Position numbers and translations under genes: made by a program. Of a stretch of DNA of 64,000 nt, positions 33,514 to 44,879 are shown piece by piece. A model generated the notes under the pieces. That model made no database searches, had not been told where the DNA came from, and worked only from the letters and a program-made list of their open reading frames with translations. The DNA comes from Nansenia antarctica (taxonomy: Eukaryota > Chordata > Actinopteri > Argentiniformes > Microstomatidae), in assembly GCA_963989245.1 (NCBI GenBank), contig OZ022347.1:4278448-4342447 (forward strand), given 5' to 3'. Position 1 is the first letter of the stretch. The number at the start of each line of letters is the position of its first letter.

Positions 33514-33838
33514 CTTGGGCGTATCTGTCAGTCACATGTATATTATACGGTAACCTATGTTCAGTGCTGTAGTTCCCCATGTTCTGCTGCAGCTGTAGCA
33601 TCAGGATATGTTCGTATTTTATCACCTTATATAAAACATCGCTGCTCGGCATTAATGGCGTGCACTCGGAAAATCGCATCAGTGACCACCCCGCAACTGA
33701 TGTGAAAAATCCTGGAGGAAACATTTTTATTTATTTTTATCAAAAGTACCGATTTAAGTACCGTTTCGGTACCGGTACCGTTTTTAAAGTATCGATTTGG
33801 CACCGGTATCGAATAAAACCAAACGGTACTCAACCCTA
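32685..33838 (+). mobile_element. hAT-like element, left copy
   Basis: Ends TAGGGTTGGGTACCG and inverse, 8-bp duplication ATTTTAAC (32677-32684 and 33839-33846). Around 33000-33110 the plus strand keeps NGFTCWKNMQLKFREHLDNK, similar to the TTF-type zinc-finger region of hAT transposases. The rest is non-coding with GT runs. It shares terminal sequence with the 5.2-kb element at 37298, so both belong to one family. Mirror copy 57922-59062. Confidence 0.88.
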
Positions 33839-33873
33839 ATTTTAACATTAGCAAATTCATCACATGAACTTAC

Positions 33874-34140
33874 CACCCAAATGTGTGTCCTCTATTTCCT
33901 CTCCTATCACATCTTTCTGCACCACTTCTCCTCCTTCCTCCTCTTCTTCTTTCACCATCACTTCTCCCTCCTCCTCTTCCACGACCACATTCTGTTCCAG
34001 TGTTTGACTGCAGTCCTCCAGGTTCACTGCCACCATCTCTGGACCCCGCTGTGTGCTTGTCTGGGCTGGAGAACCACAGTCCGAACCCAGGGAGTCTGTG
34101 GACTTGTGTTCAGACATGGTAGCTGGGCTGTGAGGTGGAT
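33874..34140 (-). CDS. Zinc-finger gene, exon 2' (duplicate of exon 2), left
   Basis: 267 bases (89 codons, phase 1 at both ends) between a CTACACAG acceptor and a GGTAAGTT donor. It encodes DPPHSPATMSEHKSTDSLGS, PEMVAVNLEDCSQTLEQNVV and an acidic Glu-rich tail. This is the acidic N-terminal exon type found ahead of C2H2 finger arrays in teleost zinc-finger genes. It is a diverged duplicate of 36215-36490, including flanking intron sequence. Because both exons are multiples of three, either or both could be spliced in without shifting the frame. Confidence 0.7.
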
Positions 34141-34365
34141 CTGTGTAGTAAACAAAGGAAGAGGCACATAGTGGAGAGTTAATTTCACAAACATACAAAT
34201 GACCAGAAACCTAACAGAAGATATGCACTACTATGAGATGCTGTAGTAAAGCGTCTTCCACATTGACTGAACAGAAGAACAGAATAGGTGGTCTGGTTTT
34301 CTAAGAAGAATGAAAAATAAAAGTATGGGGTTAGCTTACCAAACGGGTACATACACCTTACGATC

Positions 34366-34672
34366 AGTGCCTGGGCCAGCTCCATCTGACCCTAACCCTA
34401 TCACTGCCTGGGTCAGTCTGACCCTAACCCTATCACTGCCTGTGTCAGCTCCATCTGACCCTAACCCTATTACTGCCTGGGTCAGCTCCATCTGACCCTA
34501 ACCCTATTACTGCCTGGGTCAGTCTGACCCTAACGCTATCACTGCCTGGTTCAGTCTGATCCTAACCCTATAACTGCCTGGGCCAGCTCCATCTAACCCT
34601 GACCCCATCACTGTCTGGGTCATTCTGACCCTAACACTATCACTGCCTGGCCAGCTCCATCTGAGCTCCCTT
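34366..34672. repeat. Minisatellite with CTGACCCTAACCCTAT units (left)
   Basis: About 8-9 units of roughly 30-38 bp, alternating CTGACCCTAACCCTATCACT with GCCTGGGTCAG and an optional CTCCAT. It is intronic to the zinc-finger gene. Mirror at about 57035-57400, with small changes in unit order. Confidence 0.85.
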
Positions 34673-34746
34673 GAGTGGCTTGACCTGGCGGTGGTCTATA
34701 TGATAGTTTGTTCAGGTTTGTGGTTTTTGGTTGGTTGGTCCGGTAA

Positions 34747-36034
34747 AGGCGGCTACACACTAGACGATTTTAAAGTTGTAACATCGCTGAGCCTCTCACA
34801 CTAAACGACCGTCGTGCTGGTGTCCGTATCGCAGCGGCGCGCAGACGTCGCAGCACAGCGCAGACTACAAGATGTGTTAACGACGGGGGCTCACAGACTA
34901 CAAGATTCTTCACTTGGTCAGGACGATTCCTTGACATGGACATAAACACACCTGCTACCTTCTTTGAAAGAAATCGCGATTTATTCAGTGAAAACTAGTA
35001 CACCATTCAACATAGCATAACAATAGCATAGCATTCGAGCAGGACTGTTTACCTCCGCGTCTTCCTGCTTCCTGGTTCAGAAGGACCACGGCAGAGGTGG
35101 CCGTCGCGCTGCCAGCAGGTTCAGAAGGACCACGGCAGAGGTGGCCGTCGCGCTGCCAGCAGGTTCAGAAGGACCCCGGCAGTGGTAGTATATATTACAA
35201 CTACAAATCAACTGTTTAGTTTTAGGCCTATTGGAAGGCAACCATGTGTAAATAAATAGCCTAATGTCTCACAATGTGGAATCTGAACAATCAAAGAATG
35301 TGTGATGACAATTTATACTTACTTTTTTCAATAAAGTGCAAAGGCCTTTTTCTCATTGACATTTTATTGTACAGATGTTTCTTTTAAAACTCAAAACATA
35401 CCTGAATACAAAATGGCACAGCAACAAAACTGGCATAAATCAAGGTCAACATTTCAAAAAGTATCTTCAAAAGCAGTGCAACTGCATGAAAAAAAACAAC
35501 GCTAACAAATAGTGCAAAGTAATTGTAAACAACAAATATAGTAGTGCAGATTCAACGCCTTGAATTACAGGAGGGATTTCAAAGTCCAGGCTGACTATGT
35601 TTTGTTTTGTTTGTTTGTTTCGTATTTACTCTGGAAAACCGCTATTTAAAATGGATTGAACTCAACCCACTAGAATTTGTTTTTCCACGGACTACTTTTC
35701 GGTCGGACCGGAGTTTCCTGTCCCTCAGTGAAAACAGTCCGACTGTTCCTTGGTAGACACATGGACATCTGGAGATGGAGTTGAGAAGTGCCTTTTGTAA
35801 ATAAATAGACTAGCAGAATGTAGATTCCGTCGGCCGATAAAATGAAACATGTTTGAAAAGATCTGGAGCCCTGCGACGGCCCCTCCGATTGCGTCTCTGA
35901 GCCTGTCACACTAAACTAGCGTCGGAGACGGCGCGTCCCCGGGTTTGCAACGACGGGTGGATTTTGTCGCCGACCGCAAAAACTGGTAAATCGGGGTTAA
36001 ATCAGGGTTAAAATCGTCTAGTGTGTAGCCGCCT
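34747..36034. mobile_element. PIF/Harbinger-like element, left copy
   Basis: Ends AGGCGGCTACACACTAGACG and inverse (about 25 bp), flanked by TAA on both sides (34744-34746, 36035-36037), the 3-bp duplication typical of PIF/Harbinger. Inside is a roughly 44-bp tandem repeat (35080-35180, GGTTCAGAAGGACC units). No transposase. Mirror 55661-56952. Confidence 0.8.
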
Positions 36035-36214
36035 TAACAGAACCAAAATGTGCGCACTCGTTCACACACATTTATCAACAGTGATTCACACCAATATTTC
36101 TCAATAAAAACCAGACCATATGAAATGTAAAGGAAAGGAGGGAAATGGAGAGAACTATCTAAATATCACTTTCCACTCATCCTAACATTAGACAACTTCA
36201 TAACATTAACTTAC

Positions 36215-36490
36215 CATCCATCTCCTCCACATCCTCTACTCTTTCCTCCTCTTTCACCATCATGTCTTTCTCCACCACTTCTTCTCCTCCTTCCTCTTCT
36301 GTCACCATCACTTCCTCCTCCCCCTCTTTCACTACCACATTGAGTTCCAGTGTTTGACTGCAGTCCTCCAGCTTTACTGCCACCATCTCTGGACCCCGCT
36401 CTGTGCTTGTCTGGGCTGGAGAACCACAGCCAGAACCCAGGGACTCTGTAGACTTGTGTTCAGACATGGTAGCTGGGCTGTAAGGTGGAT
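36215..36490 (-). CDS. Zinc-finger gene, exon 2, left
   Basis: 276 bases (92 codons, phase 1 at both ends), acceptor CTCTACACAG, donor GGTAAGTT. It encodes DPPYSPATMSEHKSTESLGS, VAVKLEDCSQTLELNVVVKE and an acidic tail rich in Glu and Val. Exon 1 (42941-43133) ends with G, which completes the first Asp codon here. The exit phase fits the finger exon at 24665. The role is inferred as an acidic N-terminal region of a nuclear DNA-binding protein. The right copy differs by one residue (Arg to Gln) and one silent base in the places compared. Confidence 0.75.
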
Positions 36491-37289
36491 CTGTGTAGAG
36501 TAAACAAAGGAAGAGGCACATATAGTGGAGAGTTAATTTCACAAACATACGGATTACCAAAAACCTAACAGAGGTTAGGCACTACTATGAATTGTTGTGC
36601 TAAAGCGTCTTCCACATTGACGGGGCTGCGGCCTGATTCTCTACCCCTCTCTCTGAATGGTGCACTCTACACTGGATGGATTTAAAAGGAAATAGACTGG
36701 TCTAAGCAATATGGTGAACTCTCGTGCTAACACCAATCAAATGTTTTTGAATGCGCCCAGGATTCGTAACCAAGGCTAAATCCTGTTTCCCTTTTTCACC
36801 CCTACCCCTTGTTCTGGAGAGCCACTCTCTTTTCGGCTTGCCCCTCAGAACAGTTGCAAGGGATAGTGGTTGAAAGCTTCCCCTATGAAATGGGATAACC
36901 CTTCAAGTCCCTGATACGTCATCAGTAGTATCATAGAAAAGCATGAACACTCGCGATTCTACATCAGCATACTAGCGATTTTTTGTTATGCTTGTGATAA
37001 AGAAGAGGTCTATAATACATTGAAAGGACATTAAACTAAGATAATATGATGATTATCATCACTTTTACAAATGTATTAAAGAAGAACATAATGACCTTTG
37101 TGGTTGCTTATGTTATGAGTTCGCCACTATCTTACCGATGATTCGCAAGGCATTCTGGGAGGTTTGTCATAACACTAGATTTGGAGTGTGCCTCTGAAAC
37201 AACTCTGTTTGGAGTGTGCCTCTGAAACAACTCTGTTTGGAGGGCCATGTAGCCCTAACACTTCACCCTACCCCTCTATCCCGACAAGA
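36491..37289. other. Zinc-finger gene intron, non-coding
   Basis: Contains a dispersed segment (about 36850-36930: GATAGTGGTTGAAAGC... TGATACGTCATCAGT) that is also present at about 28340-28425, so it is a repeat in its own right. No gene. Confidence 0.5.
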
Positions 37290-37697
37290 ATCGGGACTAG
37301 GGTTGGGTACCGAAAATTGGTACCGGTAGGTACCGGTTACTTTACATTCGGTATGTACCCGTACCGAATCGCAAAGGAGATTTCGGTTCCTCATTTCGGT
37401 ACTTTAAAAAAAAAAAAATCCCCTGGTGTCCGGTGTCATGCATGCAACAGTCAACCACACGTGACTTGAGTCGTGACGTGAGTGACATCGCCTGTTTCCA
37501 ATTTCCAATCAGTGCGTGTCGTGGTAGTGAGGTGAGCAGTTGTGTTGAGAAGAAGAAGAGTGAGTTTATAGTAAGTGTAGTAATATAGTTAGTGATTGTA
37601 TTATTGTATTATTGTATTGATATTATTATTATCATCATAATAATCATAATCATATTATCTAATTTCGCTAGCTAGCCTAGCTACGAGGTCACCGAGA

Positions 37698-38012
37698 ATG
37701 CCGAAGACCGCAATGAAGCGTTCTAAAGTGTGGCTGCATTTCACCCGACTCGATGAAAACAACGCGAAGTGCTCAAAATGTTTTAAATCATTCGCGTGTA
37801 AAGCAGGCAACACATCGAACTTGATGAAACACCTGACAACGCACGCGATACATTTAAGGGTAGAACATGGGTGCTCCGTGTTTGACAGCTTGCGCAAGTT
37901 CACCCGCCCTTCGGCGGCAAGCACCTCAGCAGCAGCAAGCACCTCCGGAGAGGGGGAGGCGGAGATCGCCATTCCCATTGAGGATGATGATGACAGCATT
38001 TCCTCAGGTTAG
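37698..38012 (+). CDS. BED-type zinc-finger exon of a hAT transposase, left
   Basis: 104 codons from ATG. SKVWLHFTRLDENNAKCSKC then KSFACKAGNTSNLMKHLTTH is a BED zinc finger (Trp, aromatic, Cys-x2-Cys, His-x4-His), the N-terminal DNA-binding domain of ZBED-like hAT transposases. It is followed by Ala/Ser-rich and Asp/Glu-rich sequence. After SISSG comes GTTAGT, a possible splice donor. No downstream catalytic exon was found in the element; the minisatellite occupies the place where it might have been. Left and right copies differ at two residues (His to Gln; Arg to His). Confidence 0.65.
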   Translation: MPKTAMKRSKVWLHFTRLDENNAKCSKCFKSFACKAGNTSNLMKHLTTHAIHLRVEHGCSVFDSLRKFTRPSAASTSAAASTSGEGEAEIAIPIEDDDDSISSG

Positions 38013-38341
38013 TAATAATGTTTCTGTTTATTTATTAAAAGAGGGGGACAGTGGACATTCGCCCTCTATGATTTCTTGTTTTGTTTTATTTAACCAGGAA
38101 AGGGACGGGGGATTGAGAGATTAAACATGCAGGTAGGTAGGCCCAGGATGGATGGTGTTAGCTGGACTGGGGGAGGGGTGTGTGGAGGTCAGGCAGACCG
38201 TCTGATCCACACCCAAGCGACCCCAGGTGTCGTTATGTGGTACAGCATTCAAGAGGGTCCTATCCAAGACAGGCAGCAGCAAATATTTAGCAACAGTCAG
38301 TAACATTATTTAACCTATGTTTATATTGTTGGCTCAACAAT

Positions 38342-38615
38342 GTAACTGTGGTTGTAGGTGTAACTGTGGTTGTAGGAGTAACTGTGGTTGTAACTGTGGT
38401 TGTAGGAGTAACTGTGGTTGTAGGTGTAACTGTGGTTGTAGGTGTAACTGTGGCTGTAGGTGTAACTGTGGTTGTAGGTGTAACTGTGGTTGTAGGAGTA
38501 ACTGTGGTTGTAACTGTGGTTGTAGGTGTAACTGTGGTTGTAGTTGTAACTGTGGTTGTAGGTGTAACTGTGGTTGTAGGTGTAACTGTGGTTGTAGGTG
38601 TAACTGTGGTTGTAG
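38342..38615 (+). repeat. 18-bp minisatellite, left block 1
   Basis: Units GTAACTGTGGTTGTAGGT with GGA and GTT variants, and some 12-bp units (GTAACTGTGGTT) lacking six bases. The block ends at the nested element at 38616. Long open frames across it are a by-product of a stop-free unit whose length is a multiple of three. Confidence 0.97.
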
Positions 38616-40198
38616 CAGTGTTTCCCCGAGGAATTTGTACAATGGTGGCGGGTGGCCGTGAGCGTGCGCGATTTTTTTCGCGTGCACGCGCATGAAACGC
38701 GCACGCGCGCTCAAAACAGCGTTTTTTTTTTTTTTTTTTTCTCTAATCACAGCCAAAACTAGAGGATGGCCCAAAAAAAATAATAATGAATATACAGAAT
38801 ATAAACTTGTGACTGACAGTCACATACACACACAAAGATCATCAGGTATAATATAATACGAAGTAGGCCTACATGAGCACAAAAGCGGCTAACGTTACTG
38901 ATTAACTGTTTACTGTAGTGCAGAGAGATGGTAGTCGTAGGCGGCGTATCAAATGACAAAGCTAAACGTTTAATGAAGGACATGAACGATTGTCAACAAC
39001 ACACTCAAGCAGTAAATAGAACAGTCTAAACAACTTGGGTACTACGGACGGAACAATAGTCTCAACCTATAGTTCCGTGCGTGAATTATGTCAACCCACC
39101 ACATTACAGAAGTAAAATCACAGTCAGATGGAGCATTCGGTAAACAGCTGAGTATCAGCTGAGTTAAAGAAAACAAACTCTTACCTTTGATGAGACCCAC
39201 ATGAGCCCTGTTTTCCCGTACTTCTCCCGTGTGTCTCTTATTGTCCAAATGTTCCCTGAATTTTAGCTGCATGTTTTTCCAGCATGTAATTCCGTTGTCA
39301 ATAAAAAAATCGTCTCCCCTTCTTTTCCCCTTGACAATACTGTGTCGTTGCTAAAGTGACGGCACATAAGAATCGTTTTTTGACTTGCTAATGTCTGCTA
39401 ACGTAGCACTTGAAACTGGCGCCGTTCTCTGGACTGCAGCTGCTCCCGCGTTAGCATTAGCATCCATCTTTTCTTCTCCCTTCTCACCGTCACGAGCTCA
39501 AATGACACTTGTCGGCCGATCTAACTCTTAACACTCACTTACAGGACTTCTGACACCATGTCGTGTTATTCTATTAAACATACATGTGAGTCCTTCTGTA
39601 TTTCAATGTAAGTGTCTTTATTTTAACTCGCTCTGTAAGCTCTACAATACCGGTCTCTTGTTGTCTCGTCGTAACCTGCCCACCTGACCTGGGGGGTATT
39701 CCATCAACGTCGCTAAAGGAAAATCCTGGCTTATTTTTGATAACTCTCGCGAGACCTATCAGAATATGCCTGGATATTTGTAAGAACTCTCGCGAGATTT
39801 ATCAGACTAAACCTGGATTTTCCCTTTAGCGATGTTGATGGAATACCCCCCGGATGTCACTACGGTGGCCTGTACACAATAACAATAATACCACAGTTCA
39901 CATTTAGACCAATCAGGAGCCCTTGTGTCACGTCGTCAACTGAATGTCATTAATCTGATTTTGGATCAGCGGTTAGAGAGAGATGGGCGTGGATTTAGGT
40001 GCACTTTTAGTCAACATCCATTATAGCGCTGATCTAGGATCAGATATATTTTAATCAGCTAAAATAAAATAAAAAATAATTCTTTTTTTTTTTTTGAGAT
40101 TTTTTTTTTTTTTTTTTTGGTGGACTGAATCAATTCGTGGCGGAGGAAATTCCATCGTGGCGGCCCGCCACCAATAAATGCATGTAGAGGAAACACTG
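38616..40198. mobile_element. hAT-like element nested in the minisatellite, left arm only
   Basis: Ends CAGTGTTTCC and inverse (GGAAACACTG), 6-bp TTGTAG on both sides (38610-38615, 40199-40204; the repetitive target makes this less decisive). It contains antisense sequence related to the TTF-finger region of 33000-33400 (minus frame near 39270-39040) and a nested MITE (39691-39851). No match in the right arm. Confidence 0.8.
39691..39851. mobile_element. Short inverted-repeat element (GGTATTCCATCAACG family), second copy
   Basis: Ends GGGGGTATTCCATCAACGTC and inverse; internal CTCTCGCGAGA palindromes. It is related to 20415-20581. Confidence 0.75.
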
Positions 40199-41202
40199 TT
40201 GTAGGTGTAACTGTGGTTGTAGGTATAACTGTGGTTGTAGGTGTAACTGTGGTTGTAACTGTGGTTGTAGGTGTAACTGTGGTTGTAACTGTGGTTGTAG
40301 GTGTAACTGTGGTTGTAACTGTGGTTGTAGGTGTAACTGTGGTTGTAACTGTGGTTGTAGGAGTAACTGTGGTTGTAACTGTGGTTGTAGGTGTAACTGT
40401 GTGGTTGTAGGTGTAACTGTGGTTGTAACTGTGGTTGTAGTTGTAACTGTGGTTGTAGGTGTAACTGTGGTTGTAGGTGTAACTGTGGTTGTAGGTGTAA
40501 CTGTGGTTGTAGGTGTAACTGTGGTTGTAGGTGTAACTGTGGTTGTAGTTGTAACTGTGGTTGTAGTTGTAACTGTGGTTGTAGTTGTAACTGTGGTTGT
40601 AGGTGTAACTGTGGTTGTAGGTGTAACTGTGGTTGTAGGAGTAACTGTGGTTGTAGGTGTAACTGTGGTTGTAGGTGTAACTGTGGTTGTAGGAGTAACT
40701 GTGGTTGTAGTTGTAACTGTGGTTGTAGGTGTAACTGTGGTTGTAGGTGTAACTGTGGTTGTAGTTGTAACTGTGGTTGTAGTTGTAAATGTGGTTGTAG
40801 GTGTAACTGTGGTTGTAGGTGTAACTGTGGTTGTAGTTGTAACTGTGGTTGTAGGAGTAACTGTGGTTGTAGTTGTAACTGTGGTTGTAGGTGTAACTGT
40901 GGTTGTAGGTGTAACTGTGGTTGTAGTTGTAACTGTGGTTGTAACTGTGGTTGTAGGAGTAACTGTGGTTGTAGGTGTAACTGGTTGTAACTGTGGTTGT
41001 AGGAGTAACTGTGGTTGTAGGTGTAACTGTGGTTGTAGTTGTAACTGTGGTTGTAGGTGTAACTGTGGTTGTAGGTGTAACTGTGGTTGTAGTTGTAAAT
41101 GTGGTTGTAGGTGTAACTGTGGTTGTAGTTGTAAATGTGGTTGTAGTTGTAAATGTGGTTGTAGTTGTAACTGTGGTTGTAGGTGTAACTGTGGTTGTAG
41201 TT
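40199..41202 (+). repeat. 18-bp minisatellite, left block 2
   Basis: Same unit as block 1. The first 240 bases mix 12- and 18-bp units; the remainder is mostly 18-bp units with GTAAATGTGG variants towards the end. Confidence 0.97.
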
Positions 41203-41913
41203 TAGGGCTGCAACTAACGATTATTTTGGTAGTCGACTAATCTGTCGATTATTTTTCCGGTTAGTCGCGATTAGTCGTGTGGCTTTTCGCTGCGCGTAAA
41301 TGGCGACGCAGAAGCATAAATCCGGCTTAACTGGCTATCTAACCTAACGTTACGCCAAGCTACAGCTGCTCACAGAGCTAGTTGATTGGCTAGCTAGCAT
41401 TGCTGGCTAGACTACAGACAGCTCACGTTAGTAGGCTACGCTTGGCGCTGTTTATCTTACAGACAGCTCGCTGGTGGACTCAACATAATTGAAATAGCAT
41501 TCACTTATCAAGCATCATTCATGATCATCCACCATGACTACCTGGTATTTTAATAGCGACCACCCCTCACTTCATTTCATCTCGCGTTCTCCTGGCTTCA
41601 ACATGGAAAACCCCTGCTACGTAACGTTACATACAAGCGCCTCTGTCTGTCACACGCGTGCCACAGGGCAAATAAATTAATAGCACAAACGCTCATAGCA
41701 TGTACAGCCATGTCCATGAGACGTTGTTTTCCAACATGTAACAGTAAAGCTAACATAAACATTACGACCCTAACAATATAACGTTAGCCAGTTGGCTAAC
41801 AACGTTAGCTAAAACTTACCCAGCTGATTCTTGCATGGCTCCCGTTTAAAAAAAAAAAAGAAGAAAAAAAGGTGTTTATTTTTATTTTATTTTTGTACGA
41901 TTAGTCGACTAAT
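41203..41913 (+). mobile_element. hAT-like element nested in the minisatellite, left arm only, one end lost
   Basis: Begins TAGGGCTGCAACTAACGATT, a widespread fish hAT terminus, with inner palindromic GTCGACTAATC sequence. The opposite end stops at ATTAGTCGACTAAT without the terminal CAGCCCTA. The body is GCTAGC/ACGTTAGC-rich. No transposase. Confidence 0.7.
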
Positions 41914-42288
41914 AGTAACTGTGGTTGTAGGTGTAACTGTGGTTGTAGTTGTAACTGTGGCTGTAGGTGTAACTGTGGTTGTAGGAGTAATTGTGGTTGT
42001 AGTTGTAACTGTGGTTGTAGTTGTAACTGTGGTTGTAGGTGTAACTGTGGTTGTAGGAGTAACTGTGGTTGTAGGTGTAACTGTGGTTGTAGGTGTAACT
42101 GTGGTTGTAGTTGTAACTGTGGTTGTAGTTGTAAATGTGGTTGTAGGTGTAACTGTGGTTGTAGTTGTAACTGTGGTTGTAGGTGTAACTGTGGTTGTAG
42201 GTGTAACTGTGGTTGTAGGTGTAACTGTGGTTGTAGGTGTAACTGTGGTTGTAGGTGTAACTGTGGTTGTAGGTGTAACTGTGGTTAT
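41914..42288 (+). repeat. 18-bp minisatellite, left block 3
   Basis: Same unit; ends at GGTTATTGTGCCTCAGC, matching the inner boundary of the right-arm array at 49422. Confidence 0.97.
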
Positions 42289-42339
42289 TGTGCCTCAGCA
42301 ATAAAAAAGTGAAAAGCTGTTTAATGTTGTCGACCGTGT

Positions 42340-42341
<2 letters not shown>

Positions 42342-42381
<40 letters not shown>
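42342..42381. repeat. (TA)n microsatellite (left)
   Basis: About 20 TA units; mirror at 49321-49365. Confidence 0.95.
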
Positions 42382-42384
<3 letters not shown>

Positions 42385-42503
42385 ATTTAAAAAAATCTAA
42401 AGTACCGAATTAAGTACCGTTTTGGTACCGGTACCGTTTTTAAAGTATCGGTTAGTAACCGGTACCGGATAAAACCCAAACGATACCCAACCCTAATCGG
42501 GAC

Positions 42504-42940
42504 ACTCTACCCCTACTTGTGAATGTGCAAAATGGAGGGGTAGGGCAAAACTGTAGGGGCAAGGGGTGTGTTGGGATTGTGCCTTACCATCTACGATCTA
42601 GCTACAGCTACATTAAAGTCAGCGTGTCTAGCTACAGCTACATTACAAGGTTGCTCACTTTATATAACAATACAAGGTTTCTCACATGATATAATAATAG
42701 CTATTGAAACGCCTCCTTACAGTTGTAAAGTAAAACGTAGTTCGCTAGCTACTTAGCACTCTCCATAGCTTGACATTGAGAGCTAGCATATCCATGGTGA
42801 TTCCATGTTCAAAACGCATTTTGGTGCTCAGCCCGGCTAGCATTCCATATGCCTCAGTCATCAAGATAACTTGGTCTTCACATTAAAACGGAGTAGCAGC
42901 TAGTTGCAGCCTTGAGTGTAGTACTGTAATAAAAACGAAC
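42504..42940. other. Zinc-finger gene intron 1, first part
   Basis: Non-coding. Contains CCCTACCCCT-type sequence near the hAT border and CTAGCTACAGCTACATTA direct repeats (about 42598-42645). No gene. Confidence 0.5.
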
Positions 42941-43133
42941 CTGTTCTATGAAGCTTCATCTCCGGTTGAAAACGGATGCTTAGCAACCTCCGTAGACGGT
43001 GGTTCTCCTCCTTGCAACGGGAGACTTCTCCTTGGTACTCTGACATCGTTCTTTCCATCGCCCCGAATATCTCAAAAGCTGCCGCTGTTAATCGCTCGGA
43101 GATAAACACTTTCAACTGCTGTATCTCTGCCAT
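42941..43133 (-). CDS. Zinc-finger gene, exon 1, left
   Basis: ATG at 43133 opens MAEIQQLKVFISERLTAAAF, then EIFGAMERTMSEYQ and KEENHRLRRLL, ending HRT plus one base at an AG/GTTCGT donor. This leucine-rich, coiled-coil-like start is typical of the first coding exon of teleost C2H2 zinc-finger genes. The frame is open further upstream, but the family match begins at this ATG. The gene then runs leftward: exon 2 (36490), optional exon 2' (34140), finger exon (24665), all phase 1. The right copy differs at six bases, five of them changing the residue. Confidence 0.75.
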
Positions 43134-43369
43134 TCTGATATCATAACAGTCTAAACGCGATCTGGTGGTGAACACATGTGAACTTCCTGTTTCCGCGTCT
43201 TCTTCTTCGTTTTTTGGGGGGGATTGGCGGTTGGCAACTAACTTAAGGCGCATTACCGCCACCTACCGGACTGTGTGGAACGTCAGATTGACAGGGGAAA
43301 GAATTATAGAAAATGGAAATAATAAGCAAAATTGGGGAGGGGTGGTGTTACATTTGATCTATTAATCCA

Positions 43370-44340
43370 GTTTCTTTCAAATACTTTATTATCTGGTTGT
43401 ATACTTTAAATGTGTTTCCAAGTAAACTCCCTACAGTAAAACTTTCTGAATTGCTGATTTCAGTAGCTTTCTCTGTTCCTCATATTTCTCACATTTCAGC
43501 AACACATGCTGAGCAGATTCCTGGTTATTACAGTGGCACAAATGCCAGTTGGGTGTTTTCCTTTTCTATGAAGTGTGTCATTCAATCCAGTGTGACCTAT
43601 CCTGAGACAGGAAATGACTGTCTCTTCTTTCCGGTTCCTGCCCATCCTACTTCCTATTCCAACTTTCTTCTGAATGCTATACAAATGTCTTCCTGTTTCA
43701 TTTCTGTTCCAGTCTTCTTGCCATAATTCCTGCATGTGTGTTTGAATGATTGATTTTACCTCAGCTTTGCTAAGTGGAATATCCATTTCTATTGATTCTG
43801 ATTTAAGTGACTGCTTAGCTAATATATCTGCATCTTCATTTCCGTATACCGCGACATGAGCAGGAACCCAAACAGAGCCAACATATCTGTGCTATATATT
43901 CCATACATTAACTGATGAATCCTGAAAATAATATCCTGTCTGCAAGATTTCAAAGATCTAATACTAGACAATGCTATACAATGCTGCCCGGCTGTCTGAA
44001 GCAATTAATGCATTATTTACCCTGTTTATCTACCAACCGTTCCAATGCTGTCAAAATTGCTAGCAGCTCCACTGTGTATACTGATAAATGATCGGTGGTT
44101 CTTTTTTAAATTCCTGTCTTATACTGAGGGAGATATACTGCAGCTCCTGTTCGGCCTGTCTCTGGGTCTTTTCACCCATCTGTAAAAATTAGAGCCTTGT
44201 CACTGTAGTGCAGACCAATATAGTTTTGTGCTATGTTCCCAGGCTGTGCATATTTAGACTTCTTTCGAAGTTTTGGAGTATCAGAATGTTTAGTGCTCAC
44301 AGATATTATGGTCTTTAAAGGGATGTTTCAGCCTATTTTC
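43370..44340 (-). pseudogene. LINE fragment with RNase H and CCHC region, left
   Basis: Minus-strand pieces include FTDGS-like RNase H sequence near 44170, a VYTVELLAI segment, and a C-terminal frame MDIPLSKAEVKSIIQTHMQE with ISCLRIGHTGLNDTLHR and a zinc-knuckle-like end (about 43786-43490). RNase H after the polymerase points to an I- or Nimb-type LINE. Several stops and shifts break it. Mirror at about 47355-48320. Confidence 0.65.
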
Positions 44341-44431
44341 ATGTTTAGGTGAAAATGAATTTTACTCTGAGTTGTTCTCATAGGCCAATAGTGAAATGAA
44401 TATGAGGAGAGCTAGTGGGCAGTGCTTTTAA

Positions 44432-44432
<1 letters not shown>

Positions 44433-44522
<90 letters not shown>
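44433..44522. repeat. (GT)n microsatellite, left
   Basis: About 42 GT units ending in GCGCGCG; mirror at 47153-47260. Confidence 0.97.
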
Positions 44523-44524
<2 letters not shown>

Positions 44525-44879
44525 CCTATGTGCATGCAAGCGTTTAAGAGAGAATGCATTATACCTATCGAATATGTTAATGGTTGAAATATTTTTTTTT
44601 TAGAGTTTTACCTTGTTTAATCTTGCTTGTGTTTTTCTGCCAACATTAAAATTACATTTAAATGAACCTTGATTCTTGAGTCTATGGATAAACATTTTGG
44701 CATACATTGAGGCCCAAAAGAATGAATGATTATCAGAAACAGATCGAATTAGTCCAGGAGCCATGGGGTTGAACCTTGTTTTGTCGGGTAAAGTTGCTGT
44801 TTCTTGTTGCTTGGGGGTACCTCTTCAAAATACAGGAGGGTGCCTGGTGATATCCCATGAGCATTTTCAGATATTTACC

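Larger units (their letters stand above)
37298..42495 (+). mobile_element. Large hAT-like element with BED finger exon and minisatellite, left copy
   Basis: 5,198 bp, ends TAGGGTTGGGTACCG and inverse, 8-bp duplication ATCGGGAC (37290-37297 and 42496-42503). It contains a BED-type zinc-finger frame (37698-38012), an 18-bp minisatellite in three blocks, two nested elements (38616-40198, 41203-41913) and a (TA)n run. The catalytic transposase domain is not visible, so it is non-autonomous or decayed. Confidence 0.88.
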
